Part shown: in pieces, positions 20,377 to 30,556 of the stretch | How the letters are laid out: every line of letters begins with the position of its first letter | Position numbering within the stretch: the stretch's first letter is position 1 | NCBI GenBank assembly: GCA_963575645.1 | Contig: OY754469.1 | Coordinates: 45,032,753 to 45,096,752, forward strand | Direction: 5' to 3' | Length of the DNA: 64,000 nt | Origin: Xanthostigma xanthostigma | Taxonomy: Eukaryota > Arthropoda > Insecta > Raphidioptera > Raphidiidae | Position numbers and translations under genes: made by a program | Notes under the pieces: generated by a model | What the model was told of the DNA's origin: nothing | Seen by the model: only the letters and a program-made list of their open reading frames with translations | Databases searched by the model: none

Positions 20377-21165
20377 TTTCTCTAAACATGGTGATTCTGC
20401 CAAAGTTCCGAAAAATTTCGGTTTTCGTAAAAAATCGCGTTTTTCTTAAAGGGGGTATGACTTCAAAAAATTGCAAAAATCGAATTCTTTAATATACTTT
20501 TGAAATTGACAATGCTTGCTGGAAAAAAACACGCTGAATTTAATGAGCGTAAGCAAACGTCTGTATGTCTTTTAGTTTGGAAACTACGGCCATTCGAAGG
20601 TTTTATATGATTTTTTGAAAACTATAAACGCAAATAACTTCTAAACCAAAAGACATACAGACGTTTGTTTATGCTCATTGGATTCAGCTTGTTTTTTTCT
20701 ATAAACATGATGGTTTTGCCAAAGCTACGAAATATTTTGGTTTTCGTCAAAAATCGCATGTTTTTAAAAAAGTAGGTATGCCTTGAAAAGTTTGCAAAAA
20801 TCGAATTCTTTAATATACTTTTGAAATTAAGACTGCTTGCAGAAAAAAACACGCTGAATTCAACGAGCGTAAGCAAACGTCTGTATGTCCTTTAGTTTGG
20901 AAACTACGGCCATTCGAAGGTTTTATATGATTTTTTGAAAACTATAAACGCAAATAACTTCTAAACCAAAAGACATACAGACGTTTGTTTGTGCTCATTG
21001 GATTCAGCTTGTTTTTTTTCTATAAACATGATGGTTTTGCCAAAGGTACGAAAGATTTCAGTTTTCGTCAAAAATCGCGTTTTTTTTAAAAGGGTATGCC
21101 TTGAAAAAATTGCATTATTTAGAAATTTAGAAAGCTTACAAAAAACAGTAACAGCTCTTAGTAAT
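20377..21165 (+). repeat. Short tandem array, 320-bp period, same family as the 640-bp satellite
   Basis: ACGCTGAATT occurs at 20,531 and 20,851, exactly 320 bp apart, and the surrounding sequence repeats for about 2.5 units. Each unit has left-arm text (GCTGAATTTAATGAGCG, CGTCTGTATGTCTTTTAG) and a complementary right arm (ACTTCTAAACCAAAAGACAT, then CAGACG..GCTCATTGGATTCAGC), so each folds into a hairpin. The core GCTGAATC(C/G)AATGAGC is shared with the satellite at 41,727-64,000, whose 640-bp monomer is two such units. Confidence 0.85.
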
Positions 21166-21181
21166 GCATTGTAAGCAGCAA

Positions 21182-21212
21182 GCGACGGTGGTTCAGTGGT
21201 ATAATGCTCAAA
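21182..21212 (+). pseudogene. tRNA-Gly-like 5' half
   Basis: GCGACGGTGGTTCAGTGGTA followed by TAATGCTC matches the 5' half of tRNA-Gly, including box A. The 3' half is not recognisable and a C run of 13 follows at about 21,217-21,230. This may be a broken SINE head. Low confidence. Confidence 0.4.
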
Positions 21213-21259
21213 CTTGAGCCCCCCCCCCCCGTGCTTCAGCGCCCCAGGCGGTCCCCCGA

Positions 21260-21634
21260 TTCTTCCACCCTTTCTACCGAGCCTGTACTAGGTTTACACC
21301 AACTTCAGTTAATTTCACTAATTTGATAATATCAAAACAAAATCTAAGAATTAAATCTAGTTAAGTATGATGAAAACTTGTCTGTTCATTTCTTTACACA
21401 AATGCGAGAATATAATTTGTTTTAAAAACTTTTCTTTCATCTCGTTCACAGTAACCTTAAATTTGAAACAGCAAAGTTTACACTAATAAATTGAATTAGT
21501 AATTAAGAATGTAATTTAACTTACTTTTCTTATTCATATTCGTTGGTTTCTACATGACAAATTCTGTAAGACAAATTAGTGTGTGATATGATATTCATAT
21601 TCGTGGCAATGTTCCAACTCATCTATACATATAT
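21260..21634. other. Gene-free stretch
   Basis: Nothing recognised. Confidence 0.45.
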
Positions 21635-22055
21635 GTTACGGTCAAAGACCGAAATAAATGCGCAAAACTAGTTTTGACCAACGAATATTGCCCAAACCCG
21701 AAATCTTACATTTAAACGGGTATTGACTGTTATAAAATGAGCAAAACTAGTTTTGTGCATTTTCAATGGGACAAAACTAGTTCTGTCCATTTCTGAACGA
21801 ACAGTATTAGTATGGCATCAGAATCTTCTTTGCGTTTTTTAATTAACTTTTCACATCAATGATACTTATTATATCAAAGCGATTTATTCTTCTGTATTGT
21901 TTAACAGACAGAGGTTTTAATTCAGCTTTCAACAAATTTGCTTTCTTAACCTCACTTAGTGTAGTAAGATTTCGGGTTTGGGAAATATTCATTGGTCAAA
22001 ACTAGTTTTGCGCATTTATTTCGGTCATTGACCGAATTCGGGTTTAGACTGTAAC
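21635..22055. mobile_element. Non-autonomous element with palindrome-studded inverted ends (421 bp)
   Basis: Inverted ends GTTAC..GTAAC are followed by GGTCAAAGACCGAAATAAAT, GCGCAAAACTAGTTTTG and CCCAAACCCGAAATCTTAC blocks, with complementary counterparts on the right (about 85-90 bp each). The 14-bp palindrome CAAAACTAGTTTTG, or a one-base variant, occurs four times. The flanks read ATAT on both sides. Non-coding; superfamily unclear. Confidence 0.8.
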
Positions 22056-22697
22056 ATATATAAAAATCTCGTGCATTTTCGAAAAAAAAGTTTTCAACGA
22101 AAGTTGTATTTTTTGCACACTCAATCAAAATACGTCATAAAAAATGGGGGAGGATTGGGGTAAAGGGGATGAGTGTGCCCCCGAACGATGTCCCTCTAAC
22201 AACTGTACAACTTTTGTTGGAAAATTTTTTTTTAACCCTACTATTTTCAAACATCTGCTTGGTAAGATTAAAATGGCACACCCTGTATACTGAAGTAATT
22301 TTTAATGTTCGCATTTAGGATATGGGAATTAAATAAAACCACAGCACAATTAATTGGAAGAATATCTAATTTTCATAAAATCAAAAAAGTTTAAACAACT
22401 TTATACGTACATAATACAGAGCAGATATGCGCTAGTTTAGGTAGGAAGAATTAAATCTCATACTAAATTAATCACAATTGCGTATGTCAGCAGTCATTCT
22501 TCTTTTGCCACTTTCTTTTAATATATTCAAAACTCACATCAGCGCTGCCGCTATTCAAAATGTTTACCCGTGTTATGACACTCCTGTCCACATATTATAT
22601 TAAAACAACAAAAAAACCAAAATCCTTTTTAAATTCGACTCCAATCAGCTCAAAATAACTTTCAACTGGATCGCTTAAAAAATATATCTGCAATATA
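22056..22697. other. Gene-free stretch
   Basis: Contains a G-rich patch (22,146-22,176). No gene supported. Confidence 0.45.
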
Positions 22698-23214
22698 ATA
22701 TAGTCTAAGATCCCATTTGGCTCGATCTTCGCCCATCGAGTTTTCGAATGAAATTTCAAGTTTGATAATATATTGTACTTATAATGAAAAATTGATTTGG
22801 TTGTCATTTAATTTCTTGATTCGTTGCCATGGTTACCTACATCTAATATGCTCCACGTGTACGCAATAAAATTATCTACATTTTCATATATGACAATATA
22901 GAAAACCCTATAACTGCAAAATACTAATTCGCAGGTGCCTGTCTACCTGGTTTTATGCAAGGAATCAAAATGTCGACCAAACTTTGCATTTTATATACTT
23001 TCGATTAGTATTAAATTTATCTGAAAACTCTACAACTACATTTCAGAAATAAAATTAACAACTTTAATTTTTTTATTAAAAATAGTTGTGCCAAGAAATT
23101 GAACGACAACCAAACTAATTTTTCTTTATTAATACATTATATTATCAAATTTCAAATTTCATTAGAAAACTCGATGGGTGAAGGTCGAGCCAAATCGGGA
23201 TCTTGTACTAATAT
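22698..23214. repeat. Foldback element with arms of about 125 bp
   Basis: The left arm (GATCCCATTTGGCTCGATCT .. ATCGAGTTTTC .. GGTTGTCATTTAATTTCTTG) is complementary to the right arm (CAAGAAATTGAACGACAACC .. GAAAACTCGAT .. CGAGCCAAATCGGGATC). The spacer of about 265 bp contains the dispersed CGTTGCCATGGTTACCTAC segment also seen near 16,585. Non-coding. Confidence 0.75.
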
Positions 23215-23811
23215 AACATTTTGTAGCTGGGGTTGCCTGGTCACTTGCCTAGGATATCAAGATATTGTAACATCAACATCGTGACTATAGAAACGGGTGT
23301 ATTTCATGGCCACACTATACAATCTGAATTTTTACAATTTTATCTCAGTATAGATATTTCATATCACTACTTTTTAGGGTTCTCTACCGTAGGGTCTAAC
23401 GGAACCCTATTGTTGGCGCAACGTTATCCGTCCGTCTGTCAGTCAGACTAACTTCTAAACGAAGTGAGATATCGGCTTGAAATGCACGCAACATGTAAAT
23501 CCTTGCCCCAAAGACGAAAATCATATTCAAAGAGGACACCACAGCTGTAAGCATTGGAGAGAAAAAAAATTGTTTCTATACCTATGCTTGTGGGGTATCG
23601 TTGGAAAGAGCATTGCTAGCAGAGCACAAATGTATTTTTAAAAGTTTTATTTTTTTAAATTAAATTAGTACTTTTAGGGGCCATCAAAATCATATTTTAA
23701 AGACATATTTTGTTACCAGATTTATCACAAAAAATGGCTTTACACGAAAAACTGTAAATTATGTACAATATTATCGACACACTGTACTTAACAAATATTA
23801 AAAACAATCAA
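23215..23811. other. Gene-free stretch with a repeat fragment
   Basis: Around 23,377-23,450, AGGGTTCTCTACCGTAGGGT and AACGGAACCCTATTG with GTCCGTCTGTCAGTC resemble the 'GGTTCCGTA..GGAACCCTA..TCTGTC' head of common insect repeats. No coding content. Confidence 0.4.
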
Positions 23812-24103
23812 TACTTTGACGGACACTTAAAAATTCAGTTTTGTTCCAATTTTGACACTATAGTTTTTTTTCATATGTTTGAAATTGAATTACTTTTATA
23901 AGTTGTTATGTTGTGACAATATTGCCTTAGTAGATATTTGTACGGTGATACAAAGCACACAGGGTATGTATTCTACACTGGAAAATAGACTGCTACACCC
24001 GTCTGGCTATAAAACGTTCCGTAGTATACGACGGCTTCAGCCGACGTGTCAAACTTTTGAAGTTTTGTTTATGACGGTCTAAGCCGGTTTGTCCGTCAAA
24101 GTG
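23812..24103. mobile_element. piggyBac-like MITE (292 bp)
   Basis: The right end ..TTTGTCCGTCAAAGTG abuts TTAA (24,104-24,107). The left end (C/T)ACTTTGACGGACA is preceded by TCAA, one change from TTAA. TTAA-flanked inverted ends fit piggyBac-type insertion. The inner part contains GACGGCTTCAGCCGACGT. There is no transposase, and the terminal triplet CAC is not the classical CCY, so the superfamily call is moderate. Confidence 0.55.
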
Positions 24104-24227
24104 TTAATTATATAACTGAAAAAAGTTGTTAGTAATTTATACGAACAAAAATATTTGACAAGCGTCTAGGGGGCATCAAGTCGACATTATATCATATTAT
24201 TATTGAGTACAGATATGTAAACAAGTC

Positions 24228-24300
24228 AATTCGATGGTTTGAAAGCAGAAGGTTGCTGATTCGATCCCGGACAACACCAGTATTGTTTTTGCCTTTTTTT
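24228..24300 (+). pseudogene. tRNA-like 3' half (SINE relic?)
   Basis: GGTTGCTGATTCGATCCCGG resembles a T arm with box B, and a long T run follows at 24,293-24,301. No D arm or box A is recognisable upstream. Weak call. Confidence 0.3.
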
Positions 24301-24760
24301 TAGCAATTTAACAACAGTACGGAACACTCAGTGTGCGAGATCAAGACGCATTTATACCGGTTTTTTTATTTTAATTTTACTAACAGTAAAGTATATTATC
24401 GACGGAAAAACTGCTATGCACACATGCATGCAAGTATTCTTTACTTTAACAATGAAAATGAAATAAATTGTGATTATATAGACGTGGATATCAATAATGA
24501 GAACAAATAATTTAACTTTATAAACATTCACATTGTCGTGTTGTAATGAAACACACGCGATCAGCGGCTTTGACGTTACAATATCATTCAATAAAGGTAA
24601 TCCTTGTTACAAAGTATAGTACTGATTAATGACGTCATCTAGCGCTTAGATAACTTCGAAACGTCATTGGCTCTTCAATTACAGCTCACGTGGACACAAA
24701 ACTACTAAATGGAAGTTCTTTTAACCTTTTTTAATAAATCATATTTTGATATTGTTACAG
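24301..24760. other. Gene-free stretch before the candidate exon
   Basis: No coding signature. A polypyrimidine-type stretch with TATTGTTACAG ends at 24,760 and could be a 3' splice site. Confidence 0.4.
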
Positions 24761-24813
24761 GTTGAGCTGCATGGTTGAGAGCGGAGACGTTGAACCAAGC
24801 TGTAGATCTGTCG
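24761..24813 (+). CDS. Candidate 53-base internal exon of an unknown host gene
   Basis: The segment is bounded by a good acceptor (T-rich tract ending TTGTTACAG) and a good donor (GTATGTTTG). Its base composition is balanced, unlike the AT-rich DNA on both sides. Two of the three frames contain stops; the remaining one reads LSCMVESGDVEPSCRSV. An ATG at 24,771 lies in that frame, so it could also be a first coding exon. I do not recognise the peptide. Exons this short cannot be proved from one genome. If real, the gene would lie on the plus strand with introns spanning the repeat-rich region, unrelated to the minus-strand kekkon gene. Confidence 0.25.
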
Positions 24814-25945
24814 GTATGTTTGTTTACATTATAAAGCATTTATTTTATTATAAATTTACCGCACTGCGTGTCTGCCGCGAAAATATGAACAAATTATTAA
24901 TTATTCAACACTTTAAAATAATGCTAATATATTTACAAATTTTTATGCTTTTTCTAAGTATGTATAAATATGTACAATTAGTTTAAAAAAATTGATATTT
25001 CATAATGTTGATAATTCATGTTGAATAATTAACATTTTTTTAAATAATATAAGGCCTTTAGCAATAATAAAAATTTCCAGACATTCTAATCTGCATTACT
25101 CTTAGTTAGCCAACATCCTACGGATAAGGATGCCATTACAACTAAAAACAACATTATTTTAAAAGTTTACCTGTGAAGAAAAAACACAATTAACACATTT
25201 AAAATCTCCCAAAGAACTTCAATAATTCGACCAGCAATTTTATTTTTCAATGAGTAATAATAACCAAAATAGATATAATTGATTCTGATTATTGTTTAGA
25301 GGTTTGACATAATATTTTGTGGGTATGTTTTTTATGTTTTCGTTTTTTTATTTTTTGGTCCCGATATACAACTGTTGTAAAGTCTATTTTCATCGAAAAG
25401 TTCTGGAAAAGATACGGTCGATTACAAAACAAGGTAATTAATTAAAAAATAATGGCAAACGCATGTTCAGCTCCGACCACTTCTCGTCGTTACCAGAGTC
25501 AGTAGGTTGAAGTTTGAGGGATAACGTATTTCGCACTCAGTCCTCTCTCTCACTCTTCAACCTACGCGTAGCGTCTTACTCGCACTCACGTATAACAGAC
25601 AGTTTTGTAACCGCCCGGCAGACATTTATACCCGACTAAATGATCTGGCTTATTTATTTGTTATTTTATTCGATACTAAATTTGAAGGTATATTAAAATT
25701 TCAAAATGCTTCAAGAACTCTTTTTGCAAATAAAATTTCGCCAAGTTAAAAATTCATAGCTAGGCCCCACTACCCTGCAGCCAGGTCTTCGATTTTGCGT
25801 TTAGACATTACAAAAGAAGTGTTACACAAATTTTCACACTACCTCAAATACCTACCCAAAAAAATGTTTGATAGCTCTGCTACTATTACAACATAGTGAA
25901 TGTTTACCAAACTTTTTATAACAATAATTTAATGTAATTTGATAT
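24814..25945. other. Gene-free stretch
   Basis: Around 25,500-25,570, AGGTTGAAGTTTGAGGGAT and CTCTTCAACCTACGCG form a loose inverted pair in a GC-richer patch. No gene supported. Confidence 0.4.
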
Positions 25946-25953
25946 GGATTCAC

Positions 25954-26421
25954 CATAGAGATATTAGACTAGAGTACCTACGCGAGATAGCAGTGAAAGT
26001 GTCTGCAATTAAGAGAGAGAACATTGTCTTATCTCTATGATAACTAATGATGCAAAACAATGCTGATTTGAGTAATCAAATTTCCGGTTTTCTGCAGCGC
26101 TCTCTTTCTTAACTGAGGACACTTTCACTTATGGCAAGCGTATGAGAGAGCAGTGAAAGTGTCTGCAATTAAGAGAGAGAACAGTTCGTTATCTCTATGG
26201 TAACTAATGATGCAAAACAATGCTGATTTGAGTAAACACGTTTCCGGTTTTCTGCAGCGTTCTCCCTCTTTCTTAACTGAGGACACTTTCACTTATGGCA
26301 AGCGTATAAGAGAGCAGTGAAAGTGTCTGCAATTAAGAGAGAGAACAGTCTCTTATCTCTATGATAACTAATGGTGCAAAACAATGCTGATTTGAGTAAA
26401 CAAATTTCCGGTTTTCTGCAA

Positions 26422-26466
<45 letters not shown>

Positions 26467-27012
26467 CTGAGGACACTTTCACTTATGGCAAGCGTTGAGA
26501 GAGCAGTGAAAGTGTCTGCAATTAACAGAGAGAACAGTCTTTTATTTCTATGGTAACTAATGATGCAAAACAATGCTGATTTGAGTAAACAATTTTCCGG
26601 TTTTCTGCAGCGTTCTTTCTCTTAACTGAGGACACTTTCACTTATGGCAAGCGTATGAGAGAGCAGTGAAAGTGTCTGAAATTAAGAGAGAGAACAGTTC
26701 CTTATCTCTATGGTAACTAATGATGCAAAACAATGCTGATTTGAGTAAACAAATTTCCGATTTTCTGCAGCGTTCTCTCTCTTAACTAAGAACATTTTCA
26801 CTTATGGCAAGCGTATGAGAGAGCAGTGAAAGTGTCTGCAATTAAGAGAGAGAAAACAGTTCCTTATCTCTATGATAACAAATGATGCAAAACAATACTG
26901 ATTTGAGTAAACAAATTTCCGGTTTTCTGCAGCGCTCTCTCTCTTAACTGAGGACACTTTCACTTATGGCAAGTATACGCACTAGCGTACTCTAGTTACT
27001 TATATCTCTGTG
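25954..27012. mobile_element. hAT-like MITE with internally amplified core (1,059 bp)
   Basis: The outer ends CATAGAGATATTAGACTAGA and TCTAGTTACTTATATCTCTGTG match the short MITE copies (201 and 207 bp). The flanks GGATTCAC and GGATTTTG agree at five of eight positions. In place of a single core there are six tandem units of about 160 bp, starting with CAGTGAAAGTGTCTGCAATT at 25,991, 26,151, 26,315, 26,504, 26,664 and 26,824. One spacing is longer because of a CT run. Each unit has inverted AGAGAGAGAAC/GTTCTCTCTC arms. Confidence 0.9.
26423..26462. repeat. (CT)n microsatellite
   Basis: About 20 CT repeats lie inside the third amplified MITE unit. They grew from the unit's own CTCTCTCT arm and account for the longer 189-bp spacing there. 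Confidence 0.9.
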
Positions 27013-28586
27013 GGATTTTGTCGTAACAACAATAAATCATATTATTGAAGTTCACATTTCATGAGTTGCTTGCAAAAAAGATCATTATTCAGGCCCACTG
27101 TGTGAGCACTCACGACACCTTTTAAAAGTCGGAGCCTGTAGATGACAACATGTGTTTAATATTAATTTTAAAGTTAATTATTGTGTTTTTAGTAACACAT
27201 CCTGTTTTTCGGTATGCATATTGTTTAATTTGTTGATTAGTCACATATAAAAACACATCATCAACATTTATATAAATGTGTAATTTTATATACCAGCTCT
27301 ACTTTGAATATGGATGAGATAAAAATATATCTTTTTGTTCCTTTGTCGTGAATGTAACTCAGAATTTTACTAAAAACAATATTAGTATCGATGTTGAAAA
27401 TAAAATCACAACATTAAGAACCAATTATATGAAGTTTGTAACAATATTTTTAAAACAATAATAGTTCATTTAAATTCTAAAAACCAATAAAAAAATATTA
27501 ACATACCACACCATCATAAATCTTTTTCTGTATCATATTTACAAAATTCGCTTCATATATTATTCAAGCCTATTCTATCGATAACCACGGTGACTAAATG
27601 CTTAGTAAAATAATCACTCTGGGTAATCACTTTTGTTTGCATTTATTCTGCTAAGCAAAGTGACTACCTAAATAGCATGGTAAACATTAATTTTACTTAC
27701 GAACAGTGCTTATAAATTTTGTAATCACTGTGGTTACATAAGAATAGTAACTAAAACACATATAATAGAATATTGCCAAATATCTTTCACTATATAATGT
27801 GTTTAACTGAAGGTTTATAACAAATTCGTTTACAAAAAACAACGTCATGCATAAACAACAACGCTCAAACGATCTCAGTTATTCTTCAACTCTTCCTGCG
27901 TAATTTCAGGAACGCTCTATCGTCATGATCTATAGATTTCGAGTTAACGCAAAAACTGCTGAAGCGGTTTTAATGAAATTTGTATAGTAGAAACCCTAGA
28001 AGTTGCTGACATTTTTTTTTTTATTACGAGATTTCGTGTAAAGTCTATACTATTTTTGCTGTCGTCTTGCTTATACAAAAATAACGGCGGAATCAATTTT
28101 GAAAACATTTTTTTCGAATCACATCATCGTTAATACTTGTCGATTGGTACCCTAACATAGTCATAATCGTTTTTTTTATTCTCGAAATTTCGTTATAGGA
28201 AGAAATGACCACATACGTACGTAGTAGAGAGAGACCTCTTTTGAAAAATTTTGTAAGAATGTTGTAGTGGCCTTGAAACAAAAAAAAACCGTTAAAAAAT
28301 TGGATTTATATTTAACGGACCCATTCAATCATTTCCCAATGTAGTCAGAGAGCCCGTCGGCAAAAATTTTACTGACACATATTCTCCCCAAACTTTGTAT
28401 ATGGCTTCATTAGGCCTAGTCTGACACCTATTTCCTCTATGACTTTTCTTTATTTTGGGGCGTTTTCCCTCTAAATTTTCCGAAAGATGTCGTTTTGACG
28501 ACACGTAAAAATTTATAGATACTGTTTGTTTTTTTTAATTGGATAGCTTAAAAACTTCAACCAAAACGCTAAAAGAATGTTTTCTG
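27013..28586. other. Gene-free stretch with a repeat fragment
   Basis: 27,945-28,045 reads AAAACTGCTGAAGCGGTTTTAATGAAATTTG and ACGAGATTTCGTG-like text, wording shared with Helitron or RTE interiors. Otherwise nothing recognised; no gene. Confidence 0.4.
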
Positions 28587-28679
28587 ACAAATAACATGAA
28601 CCATTTAAAATGTCTGACACCTCGAATATGTCGAACATATTCGAGGTGTCAGATATTTTAAATGGTTCATGTTATTTGT
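28587..28679. repeat. 93-bp near-perfect palindrome
   Basis: Left arm ACAAATAACATGAACCATTT.. and right arm ..AAATGGTTCATGTTATTTGT pair across the whole length, with ACCTCGAATATGT next to a three-base centre CGA. Only one mismatched position is seen. There is no loop, coding or terminal signature, so it is either a collapsed foldback element or a cruciform-type inversion. Confidence 0.95.
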
Positions 28680-29251
28680 GATAATAACTGAGGCATAAAT
28701 TCAATTTTACAAAAATTGTTGCTTATGCCTTTGTGAACACTAACCCTCGATATGTTTAAATAGGAACTTGTTTTCTTAAATTGACCTTGAGTTCGAAGTT
28801 TTCGACATCACTCTGTATATTTGGAAAATCCACACTGCAGTCTCGTTTCAGATTTTCATTATTGAAAAAAAAAGTATTTAAATATGTAAAAACTAAAAAG
28901 CTGACATATGAATTGTTTAAAAAGCTAAAATTAAATTCGCTACGCCCTAATGAAAATTTTTAATTAATAAACACTATACGTTAATTCTTTTAAATGTAAA
29001 CAATGACAGTGAGACCTGCATAAAGCGGAACTTTATTAAAATAAAAATGATTACTTTTTTTATCCCCTTCAAAAATAGATATTTAATGTAAATAAAATTA
29101 TATCTGTTTATGCCGGAAACTGCCTAGCGTGAACCGGAAAAGTAGGTACGATTAAATATAATTACTCGTAATACATAATTATGAAGTTAGATCATTTGCA
29201 GCTTTAATCTTTATCAACATATTTTTTTTAATTTCTCGCTATTTAAATTTT
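28680..29251. other. Gene-free stretch
   Basis: Nothing recognised; small open frames have no domain content. Confidence 0.45.
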
Positions 29252-29628
29252 TGAAGTAAAACTTCTTTACGCACGCTTGACTTGGGGAGTAAGCTGGTGA
29301 ATGCGTGACGAAAGCCTTACGAAAAGTGTGATCATAACCAGTTACGTTTCGTATATCATAAGACACAGCACAGGCCTATTGTCTGTATCACACTGTAGGA
29401 GCAAGAGAGAGCAGTGCGCGCGCACATTTTCTTTCTCTCTTCCTCTCATAGTCAGTGCATGAAATATATGTATATCTCAGTCAGTAGTTCGTTTGCGAGT
29501 TTGCTAGCGGTGATTTCTTGATTATTTCGTAATTTCATTTCGTTCTTAAACAATTTTATATACATATGTATATGTATATACATGTATATATACATACATA
29601 TAGATGGAGCTAAAGAAGTTTTACTTCA
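29252..29628. mobile_element. MITE with 18-bp perfect inverted ends (377 bp)
   Basis: TGAAGTAAAACTTCTTTA at 29,252-29,269 and its exact complement at 29,611-29,628 bound a non-coding interior with a TATATG microsatellite (about 29,560-29,605). The right-flanking text (CATGTGGTCTAAAACACACTCG) recurs near 7,860 and 9,025-9,070, so the full family may extend beyond these ends. Target duplication not identified. Confidence 0.7.
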
Positions 29629-30048
29629 TTCATGTGGTCTAAAACACACTCGTTTTTTTTAAAACGGGAAGTTACTGATTTCGGTCCGTTTTTCGAAAAT
29701 CGAGTTTTAATCAGATTTCGACGTTTTGACTCCAAAGAAGACTATTTTTGGATAAACGTCCGTTCGTGTGTGTAAAGAAATTTTTGACGAACGACATCTT
29801 GAGATCGGGTTTGCGGCATTAGAAAAACTTTATTGGGACTTAGATTTGATTAGATTTTGGAGTCAATTAGTTCAGTAGTTTCAAAGCTAATCAAAGAATT
29901 AAAAAAAAATTGCTTTTCTTCTAATCTACTAGTTTATTCGGTGATCAGAAAAGTTCATTAGAACTTAAATTAAATAATAAATAAATAAATAGATTAAAAA
30001 AAATACAAATAATTTTGTTTTCCTTTTGATTCAGAAATTTTTAACTAT
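29629..30048. other. Gene-free stretch
   Basis: The first part continues the dispersed family seen near 7,860. Nothing else recognised. Confidence 0.4.
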
Positions 30049-30135
30049 TAATAAGAAAAATCGCAGGATTGTGGACAAAAAGTTAGATTTATTAATGTAC
30101 GACGTTTCGTCTATAGATTTAGACTTTCTCAAGTA
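30049..30135 (-). mobile_element. Penelope-like terminal repeat with hammerhead-like core
   Basis: On the minus strand, GAGAAAGTCTAAATCTATAG followed by ACGAAACGTCGTAC forms a stem II (GTCTA with TAGAC) next to the GAAAC core of a hammerhead. The expected CUGAUGA box reads TTGAGAA, so it is degenerate. The adjoining TTTTTGTCCACAATCCTGCG is an inverted copy of coding sequence at about 30,503-30,545. Its position just downstream of the endonuclease remnant fits the 3' repeat of a Penelope-like element. Confidence 0.55.
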
Positions 30136-30316
30136 CAATATGAAAATTCAAAACAATAATTATGAAAATAAACATTAATTACTAATAATAGCAATTAACA
30201 AAAATTAAGGTACGTAAGACAAAAACATAGCAACAAAATATAAATTTTTTAAACAATAAAAAATAATAAATAAAATAAAAATTCGAAAGTTAGTTCAATT
30301 TCATAACATAGTTGTA

Positions 30317-30556
30317 CTAACTACTTAAATTTTGAGTATCTGTTCTATAATTAATATAATTGTTTTTTCTAATAAAACACATTTTACTGATATTGCGTTT
30401 CTTCCAATTTGACTCTTTATCTAATATTTGAACTTCATTAAATAGAAATTTATGTCCAGTGTCGAAATGATGAGATGGCAACGCGGTCTTATTATCACTT
30501 AATAAATTTTTGTCCACAATCCTTCGATTTTTCTTAATTATTATCTCGATGAACAC
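30317..30556 (-). pseudogene. Penelope-like retroelement, GIY-YIG endonuclease C-terminal remnant
   Basis: The 79-codon frame contains LPSHHFDTGHKFLFNEVQIL followed by DKESNWKKRNISKM and a final NYRTDT, the characteristic C-terminal end of Penelope-like proteins (reverse transcriptase plus GIY-YIG endonuclease). The full protein is several hundred residues, so it is heavily 5' truncated. It is followed on the same strand by untranslated sequence and by the terminal repeat at 30,049-30,135. Penelope-like elements insert by target-primed reverse transcription; this copy is dead. Confidence 0.75.
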
